DNA of 64,000 bases from Shewanella algidipiscicola (GTDB lineage Bacteria; Pseudomonadota; Gammaproteobacteria; Enterobacterales; Shewanellaceae): NCBI RefSeq assembly GCF_003605125.1, contig NZ_QPQT01000006.1:62001-126000 (forward strand), given 5' to 3'. Both the position numbers and the translations under genes were made by a program. The notes under the pieces are model-generated. The model searched no databases. It was not told where the DNA came from and saw only the letters and a list, made by a program, of their open reading frames with translations. Below are positions 59,261 to 64,000 of the stretch, piece by piece (the stretch's first letter is position 1; each line of letters opens with the position of its first letter).

Positions 59261-59300
59261 CTCTTTATCCTTCCTGCCTAAATACTTTCTAGAGGCGACC

Positions 59301-59701
59301 TGATTTGGCTTGCCAACCTAACAACAACGCTTTGATTCTCTTTATGAACAATATCTTACCAACTTGACACTACAAGGAAAGCGACCTGCGACTATCGATG
59401 CTTATAGCCGTGCGCTACGGCGTATTTCAGCCTACTTTGACTGCTAGTCTAATAACTTGAGTACCGCTGATTTAAAGTGATAGTTCGCTGATCTCATAGC
59501 GTCTCATTCATGGCACACGGTTAAGTTTGACCTGTTTAACGCCTTTAACCTTGCCAGCGCTAAAATACCTGCCCCGCTATCTTTATCGCGGCGCACTTCC
59601 TGACAAAGCAATCATCAATGACATTGATGACCACATCAGCTTCAACTATCTAGACAGTTAAACTCAGACCTCTAAAGAGCATACCTTAGGTCTATGGCTT
59701 A
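59301..59701 (+). mobile_element. degenerate IS91-type element: integrase and transposase fragments
   Basis: One frame from 59328 reads SLYEQYLTNLTLQGKRPATI, then DAYSRALRRISAYFD, stop, SNNLSTADLK, two stops, FADLIASHSWHTVKFDLF: the N-terminal part of the tyrosine recombinase that accompanies IS91-type transposases. About 59548-59700 another frame reads LKYLPRYLYRGALPDKAIIN, then ISFNYLDS, a stop and TQTSKEHTL, matching the C-terminal region of IS91-family transposases. Both contain stops, so the element is a fossil. It interrupts an acetyltransferase cassette. Confidence 0.75.
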
Positions 59702-59850
59702 ACGATACAAGCAGCTAGAATTCGCCCATTATCTAATGCAGCAAAACACCATGAATCAGATAGATATGACGCGATATTTGCTTCGCAAGGATCAGCTTCA
59801 AACAATAAATCTAAAGGAGTTTCGCTACTTTTGACTTCGATATATTGCAT
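59692..59850 (-). pseudogene. truncated GNAT acetyltransferase (cassette gene)
   Basis: From the ATG at 59850 (GGAGG ribosome-binding site) 52 residues: MQYIEVKSSETPLDLLFEAD, then ISYL-type helix and SWCFAALDNGRILAACIVKP. This is the first strand-helix-strand part of a GNAT N-acetyltransferase. The sequence stops where the IS91-type remnant begins, so the acetyl-CoA binding loop is missing. An attC site ends just upstream (GGCGTTATGTGC), marking it as an integron cassette. Confidence 0.7.
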
Positions 59851-59863
59851 ATTTCCTCCAAGC

Positions 59864-60006
59864 ACATAACGCCGCCTTGAGTGGTGAATAACACTAGCAT
59901 CCAAGCTAAACAAGCAGCCTCGGGCTTGTTCAACACTTGGGATAAGGTCGCGGCTACGCGCGGCCTATCCTTATTGTATGGATAATAACTAAGTAATTTG
60001 TTAGGA
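59864..60006 (-). repeat. attC site of the 60.0-60.4 kb cassette
   Basis: About 143 bases. It begins TCCTAAC, the exact complement of the cassette's own first bases GTTAGGA at 60385-60391. It contains two stems (GGATAG...CTTATCC and AACAAGC...GCTTGTT) and ends GGCGTTATGT. This size and form resembles long attC sites of chromosomal integrons. Confidence 0.7.
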
Positions 60007-60378
60007 GTGGTTGCCCGACAATATTTCATTAACTCTTGGTTTTGTATATTTAAACTCTGCCACCACATCATCTGAGTCTCCTCGATGATGGTACTCCCCC
60101 TCATCAAAGGCCAAGTAAACATCATACGCTGGTGATGGCAGTGTGTTGTTGTTAGAGGATAAAAACACTTCATCAGTCATAAATCCAAAGAGCCAATTTG
60201 CAGCACCATCTCCAAATTTAAAATCATATTGACCATTTTGATATCCTTTCGCCAGCGTTATTGCAAAATCGTTTACAAACTCAACTAGCGATTGCTTTTT
60301 TGAACCAGCAAAATCTACTGCAACGCCGTAGTCAAGCTCATAATCACTCGCTTGATTTAGAATCTGCTCTAGGGTCAC
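60001..60378 (-). CDS. hypothetical integron cassette protein
   Basis: 125 residues from the GTG at 60378, chosen because AGGAG lies five bases upstream and directly follows the cassette boundary GCGTTA; the reading from 60402 would start inside the attC site. Sequence VTLEQILNQASDYELDYGVA, DFAITLAKGYQNGQYDF, DDVVAEFKYTKPRVNEIL. Acidic, soluble, no signal peptide, no family recognised. The stop codon overlaps its own attC site, as is common in cassettes. Confidence 0.65.
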   Translation of the reverse strand: MTLEQILNQASDYELDYGVAVDFAGSKKQSLVEFVNDFAITLAKGYQNGQYDFKFGDGAANWLFGFMTDEVFLSSNNNTLPSPAYDVYLAFDEGEYHHRGDSDDVVAEFKYTKPRVNEILSGNHS

Positions 60379-60387
60379 TCGTACTCC

Positions 60388-60489
60388 TAACGCCTCGAAC
60401 ACCGGCGTGGTGAAGTTGGCGGATTTTGTGTGTGTTTTTGCACAAAGGGTGACAGCTTTGCCACGTCCGAGTGCTTTGATTTATTATGT
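60388..60489 (-). repeat. attC site of the GFA-type cassette
   Basis: Begins ACATAAT, complementary at 6 of 7 bases to the cassette start GTTATGT (60932-60938 region). It ends with the hairpin half CCGCCAACTTCACC...GGTGTTCGAGGCGTTAG. About 100 bases. Confidence 0.6.
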
Positions 60490-60498
60490 GATGGGCTA

Positions 60499-60900
60499 TC
60501 AATCTGGCAGCCCGTCGAACTTTGGTAATGTGTCTAATTCTTTATCCCAAACAGCTTTGCTAGATGTAAAGATGTGAGCCGTTGGTGACATAGAGACTTC
60601 CATGTCCAAACACCCAGCGGGAATGACTAGAAGACCTGCGTCATGAGTGCTTGGCAATGCTGAACCGCAAACCTTACAAAAACTTTTTTTGTGGCGAGTA
60701 CCTGCAAGCGTAAAGGTCGTTACTGAATCTGAACCTGCCAACCAAATTAATTTAGCTGACTGTGAAAATAAATTTGCCGCATGAGCAGAACCGCTATCCT
60801 TTTGGCAATGCTGACAATGACACAAATAAAAGCTATCAAAGTCCCCTTGCACTTCAAATTTCACGGTGCCGCATAGACAAGAACCAAAGTAATCAGTCAT
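60499..60900 (-). CDS. GFA family protein (glutathione-dependent formaldehyde-activating-like)
   Basis: 133 residues with the zinc cysteines of the GFA fold: GSCLCGTVKFEV, CHCQHCQKDSGSAHAANLF and KSFCKVCGSALP. Proteins of this fold include S-(hydroxymethyl)glutathione synthase, but most members have unknown substrates. It is the first cassette of the cluster; upstream lies GGGCGTTATGTGCC, the cassette boundary. Confidence 0.85.
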   Translation of the reverse strand: MTDYFGSCLCGTVKFEVQGDFDSFYLCHCQHCQKDSGSAHAANLFSQSAKLIWLAGSDSVTTFTLAGTRHKKSFCKVCGSALPSTHDAGLLVIPAGCLDMEVSMSPTAHIFTSSKAVWDKELDTLPKFDGLPD

Positions 60901-60931
60901 AAAGCTTCCCTTTGCTGCCTGCAGATGTCTG

Positions 60932-60944
60932 GCACATAACGCCC
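60932..60944 (-). other. integron cassette boundary (attC end)
   Basis: GGGCGTTATGTGC on the minus strand, the 3' end of a further attC site whose body has been replaced by the IS4-type element four bases away. The same GCGTTATGT boundary recurs at 59864-59872. Confidence 0.55.
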
Positions 60945-60948
60945 ATTT

Positions 60949-61536
60949 CTGGGGGATCCCCAGATAATTGCTTTTACAATCAATTAGTAGTTTGATCTAA
61001 TCAATTTCGCCAAAAACAAACTAGAACAGCACCATGCGCGACATTACAATACTACATGGATCACTAACCGAGCAATGCCCTTCAATCCACAAGAAACGCC
61101 TTACTTCTCTTATGGTTGCCACAAAATCACTACTTGATGGCAATCAACTCTCTTTGATGCTGCTAGGCCGTAACATCTCTGGCAATGCAGATTGAAGAGA
61201 TCTTTATAGACTTAAAAAGACCACAATACGGCATGAGGCTAAGACACAGCTAAAGTCGTTGCCCTAAGCGATTAGATCTCTTGTTACTCATCGCCATGCT
61301 AGCTGAGACTGCCTTGTGGAGCATAGGTATCATTGCCCTGCATTTCGGTTGGCAAAAGCACTTTCAGGCGAACACTATTAGGCATCGGCCGGTCTTCTCG
61401 ATTGTAAAATTAGGGAAAAAAGTACGACGGAGAGATAACTATCGAATAACAGAGCAACATTTACGCTGGGCAATGCATGAATACATTACGTTGGTTCACA
61501 CAGCAGGGAGACCCGAATTATGAGGGGATCCCCCAG
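60949..61536 (+). mobile_element. internally deleted IS4-family element (588 bp)
   Basis: Terminal inverted repeats CTGGGGGATCCCC (60949-60961) and GGGGATCCCCCAG (61524-61536) are perfect over 13 bases and match at 19 of 21 when extended. Inside, 61034-61195 encodes the N-terminus of an IS4-family transposase (MRDITILHGSLTEQCPSIHK, SLLDGNQLSLMLLGRNISGN). The C-terminus (LKRPQYGMRLRHS, stop, PKRLDLLLLIAMLAETALWS, QKHFQANTIRHRPVFSI) runs to 61523. The DDE catalytic core is missing. No target duplication was found. Confidence 0.85.
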
Positions 61537-61540
61537 CGCT

Positions 61541-62000
61541 AGAACAAGTTGCAGTAGTACAAACAGCAAAAGCCCGTTACCTTTCGATAAGGCCTTTTGT
61601 TTTAATATGGCAAAGAGATAGCTGACTTTAAACAATAGGCACCCGAGGGTTCAAGTCGCTATCTTTACGAATACAAGTAGCGGAAGTACAAACAGCAAAA
61701 AGCCCATCACCTTTCGATAAGGCCTTTTGTTTTAATATGGCAAAGAGATAGCTGACTTTAAACAATAGGCGCCCAAGGGTTCAAGTCGCTATCTTTACGA
61801 ATACAAGTAGCGGAAGTACAAACAGCAAAAAGCCCGTTATCTTTCGATAACGGGCTTTTTGTTTTAATATGGCAAAGAGATAGCTGACTTTAAACAATAG
61901 GAACCCGAGGGTTCAAGTCGCTATCTTTACGAATACAAGTAGCGGAAGTACAAACAGCAAAAAGCCCGTTATCTTTCGATAACGGGCTTTTGTTTTAATG
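61541..62000 (-). repeat. tandem ~130-bp repeats with tRNA-Ser 3'-end-like segments
   Basis: Copies start at about 61571, 61701, 61831 and 61963 (steps 130, 130, 132), with a partial copy at the left end. Each contains a terminator-like hairpin (best copies: AAGCCCGTTATC / GATAACGGGCTT, T-rich flank). Read on the minus strand, each also has a segment ending CTATCTCTTTGCCA that resembles the tRNA-Ser 3' end CCTATCTCTCCGCCA. They lie immediately downstream of tRNA-Ser(TGA), like the rtT repeats behind E. coli tyrT. Confidence 0.9.
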
Positions 62001-62091
62001 TGGCGGAGAGATAGGGATTTGAACCCTAGATGGGCTATAAACCCATGCCGGTTTTCAAGACCGGTGCATTCGACCACTCTGCCATCTCTCC
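62001..62091 (-). tRNA. serT: tRNA-Ser (anticodon TGA)
   Basis: 91 bases with encoded CCA. It begins GGAGAGATGGCAGAGTGGTC; the anticodon loop CTTGAAA gives TGA; the long variable arm is ATGGGTTTATAGCCCAT; the T-arm GGGTTCAAATCCC precedes the acceptor 3' strand TCTCTCC. Followed by the tandem repeats. Confidence 0.97.
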
Positions 62092-62102
62092 GAACGCTGC
62101 GA

Positions 62103-62131
62103 ATAATATAGTGCTCTTTAATCGATGTAAA
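62103..62131 (-). promoter_or_regulatory. tRNA-Ser(TGA) promoter
   Basis: On the minus strand TTTACA (62126-62131), a 17-base spacer, then TATTAT (62103-62108), placed 12 bases before the tRNA. The region after the -10 is GC-rich, as in stable-RNA promoters. Confidence 0.7.
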
Positions 62132-62219
62132 GTAAAAATGATATTCGCGGCATCAACTGCTTAACTAACCATCAACTAAGGGCTATCACCTACTATCGTT
62201 TTATTTTGAAAGCAGATGT

Positions 62220-62241
62220 TGCCCTTTCGAAGAAAAGGGCA
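62220..62241 (-). terminator. hairpin downstream of punC
   Basis: Perfect 8-base stem TGCCCTTT / AAAGGGCA immediately after the punC stop. No good T-tract, so termination is uncertain. Confidence 0.45.
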
Positions 62242-62242
62242 A

Positions 62243-63508
62243 TTAATTTTCGTCGCTGTGGATACCAACACGCGAATTATCAGGCGCCGCCAGTTCTTTA
62301 CTTAACTTTTTACTTAGCTGGCTCCAGCTATTTAAACGGCGCATTTTGTACCCTGCCAGCACACCAACTGATGACACGACAATCGCGATAGCGATAGTCA
62401 CTTCAGCATGTATTGCCCATATCGCAACAATCGATGATGCGCCGAACGCTAAGCTTATCTGTAAAAAGTTCTGTAAGCCTGCCGCCTTGGCTGAGGCTTG
62501 CTTAAAGACCTGCAGTGCACAATTAACCACAATAGGATAACAAGCACCATTAGCCGCTGCTAATACCGAGAAAATACCCAACAAAGGCCAAATGGTGTCA
62601 GCCTGCATCACCAAGGTGCTAAACGCTATCCCGGCAACGCACATGCCAAACAGTAACAATAAAATGGTTAAGGTTTGCTCGGCACCGACTCGACGGATAA
62701 GTACTTTGCTCATGTAACCACCTACTATAAACATGATAGTTTGAGGTATAAAGCTCAGGCCAATTTCAGTGGCTTGGTAACCGTGTTGCTCCATAGTGAT
62801 CGGCCACAGCGTCAGATACGAGAAGAACGCCGCAGAGCAAGCGCCAAATATTAATACGTTACCCAAGTATTGTGGACTCTTAAGCATATCAAGATAACTG
62901 ACACCCACCTTTTGAGGTGCTTCAGCATTACTTTCAACTTGCTCAGGTTTAACCCACATCATGGTTGCCAGCATCAACAACACAGTGAGGCCAGTTAATA
63001 GCATAAATATGCTGCGCCATTCGCTATGCTCTAATACGTAAGCGCCTAGTATGGGCGCTAACGCCGGTGATAGAGCCACCAAAGGCATAATATTACCAAA
63101 CATCTTTTGTGCTTCAGTCGCCTCATATTTATCGATAACGATGGCTTGCCAAATTACAGCAGCACTGCAGGCACCAATAGCCTGGAAGAAGCGACCAAGA
63201 TTAAACAGCCACATAGAATCACTCACCGCAACCATATAACTGGCACTGCCGAAGATCACCAACCCAAATAGTAGGCTGTTACGCTTACCAAAACGCTGCA
63301 CTAATGGTCCATACAACAATTGACCAATAGCTAAACCAGCTAAGAAAAAGGTCAATGAACTTGCCACATGGCTAGGGGTTGTTCCAAATGTTGCCTCAAT
63401 TGCTTTGAAAGCAGGTAAATACATATCAGTTGCAACAAAACCCAACATACTCAGCAACGCAAGATAGATAAAAAACAGCAATTTTGAGCATTTATTCATA
63501 AAATTCAT
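62243..63508 (-). CDS. punC: purine nucleoside transporter PunC (MFS, Bcr/CflA family)
   Basis: 421 residues with about 12 membrane helices, the Bcr/CflA-type motif GFVATDMYLPAF in helix 1 and the MFS loop GPLVQRFGKR. It resembles E. coli YdhC/PunC, and its divergent neighbour is PunR, the same arrangement as in E. coli, where PunR activates punC for adenosine and other purine nucleoside uptake. The alternative label is drug efflux protein. The ATG at 63508 lacks a strong ribosome-binding site; Met4 is an alternative. Confidence 0.85.
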   Translation of the reverse strand: MNFMNKCSKLLFFIYLALLSMLGFVATDMYLPAFKAIEATFGTTPSHVASSLTFFLAGLAIGQLLYGPLVQRFGKRNSLLFGLVIFGSASYMVAVSDSMWLFNLGRFFQAIGACSAAVIWQAIVIDKYEATEAQKMFGNIMPLVALSPALAPILGAYVLEHSEWRSIFMLLTGLTVLLMLATMMWVKPEQVESNAEAPQKVGVSYLDMLKSPQYLGNVLIFGACSAAFFSYLTLWPITMEQHGYQATEIGLSFIPQTIMFIVGGYMSKVLIRRVGAEQTLTILLLLFGMCVAGIAFSTLVMQADTIWPLLGIFSVLAAANGACYPIVVNCALQVFKQASAKAAGLQNFLQISLAFGASSIVAIWAIHAEVTIAIAIVVSSVGVLAGYKMRRLNSWSQLSKKLSKELAAPDNSRVGIHSDEN

Positions 63509-63626
63509 ACATTCACACTAATAACCAAATAACGAATCGCGGAGTGTAGATACTTGCTTATTGCTTGTGAAGCGTTTATTTTTGCTTACAGGTTTGAAAA
63601 ATTCTCACAGCAAGGACCTAAAGAGT

Positions 63627-64000
63627 ATGCTTTCAGAACAATCCATGAAACTTGTCGATATGGTGGCCCGCGCGGGCAGTTTTACCGCCGCGGCCAATAA
63701 GCTGCATAAAGTCCCTTCTGCTGTGAGTTACGCAGTTAAGCAAGTAGAAGAAGAGTTAGGTGTGGTGCTGTTTGAACGTCACCATCGCAGTGTCAGCTTA
63801 ACGCCTGCGGGCGAGCACTTTGTCAAACAAGCCCGCCAAGTGCTCACCAATATTGAAGCCTTAAAAGACAATACTAAACGGGTTGCTAATGGCTGGCAGC
63901 CGACATTATCTATCGCACTCGATAACATTGTAAGAGCCGACAAGATCAGTGTATTGATTGCTGATTTTTATCGCCATTTCGACAATGTCGAGCTGATCAT
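63627..64000 (+). CDS. punR: LysR-family regulator PunR (partial)
   Basis: Transcriptional activator, cut off by the right edge after 124 residues. The helix-turn-helix is VARAGSFTAAANKLHKVPSAVSYAVKQVEEELG, followed by LFERHHRSVSLTPAGEHF. ALDNIVRADKISVLIADFYRHFDNVEL is close to E. coli YdhB/PunR. The start ATG has an AAAGAG just upstream. Divergent from punC across 118 bases that should contain their shared operator. Confidence 0.88.
   Translation, partial: MLSEQSMKLVDMVARAGSFTAAANKLHKVPSAVSYAVKQVEEELGVVLFERHHRSVSLTPAGEHFVKQARQVLTNIEALKDNTKRVANGWQPTLSIALDNIVRADKISVLIADFYRHFDNVELI

Noticed and set aside
61281-61523. 80-codon plus-strand reading frame as an independent gene
   Set aside because: It is the C-terminal piece of an IS4-family transposase within the element bounded by 13-base inverted repeats.
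61541-62000. Regular repeats considered as a CRISPR array
   Set aside because: The repeated unit is the whole ~130 bp with no variable spacers, no short 23-40 bp repeat and no cas genes; it is a tRNA-linked tandem duplication.

Overview
The window is chromosomal DNA of a marine gammaproteobacterium, most likely a Shewanella species. The reasons are the gene content and order (acyl-CoA dehydrogenase, lapAB-ihfB-rpsA-cmk-aroA, serC/gyrA/ubiG, nrdAB-yfaE), a putrebactin-type siderophore locus, and protein sequences close to the E. coli/Shewanella versions throughout. No replication origin, prophage or CRISPR array was seen.

Layout. 1-9.1 kb: a leftward block of housekeeping genes (partial acyl-CoA dehydrogenase, DUF2058 protein, a DECR-like dehydrogenase, pyrF, lapB, lapA, ihfB, rpsA, cmk, aroA). 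9.4-21 kb: aspC, serC, gyrA, ubiG with an overlapping HAD phosphatase (possible mupP), and nrdA-nrdB-yfaE behind NrdR and DnaA sites. 21.2-22.0 kb: a small low-GC accessory patch with a decayed membrane protein gene. 22.4-38.8 kb: metabolic and stress genes (fadH, sppA, ansA, yeaC, an M14 peptidase, an orphan response regulator under a perfect palindrome, a DUF885 lipoprotein, recQ, an EEP-family protein, cls, yjdM). 39-46.4 kb: an M16 peptidase, then a siderophore locus. 46.5-56.2 kb: tRNA-Ser(GGA), a NIT-domain chemoreceptor, nadA, the bkdA1-bkdA2-bkdB operon, astE, msrA. 56.5-62.1 kb: a decaying accessory island. 62.2-64 kb: a divergent punC/punR pair.

Main discoveries. (1) At 42.5-43.4 kb the putrebactin biosynthesis genes have collapsed into one in-frame chimera: the first ~69 residues of the N-hydroxylase (PubA/IucD type) are joined to the last ~226 residues of the NIS synthetase (PubC/IucC type). 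The Fur box, promoter region and TonB-dependent receptor remain intact, while a FhuF-type reductase gene downstream is frameshifted. The strain looks like a siderophore non-producer that kept uptake. (2) 58.3-60.95 kb is a cluster of integron gene cassettes without an integrase. Cassette starts and attC ends are mutually complementary; one cassette carries an IS91-type remnant and the cluster is capped by an IS4-type deletion derivative. (3) Downstream of tRNA-Ser(UGA) there are more than three tandem ~130-bp repeats, each carrying a degenerate tRNA 3' end and a terminator hairpin, reminiscent of the E. coli tyrT/rtT repeats.

Metabolic logic. Several genes serve fatty-acid and branched-chain amino-acid breakdown (acyl-CoA dehydrogenase, DECR-like SDR, fadH, bkd operon), with candidate PsrA- and LiuR-like palindromes. 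Nucleotide supply is covered by pyrF, cmk, nrdAB-yfaE and punC/punR.
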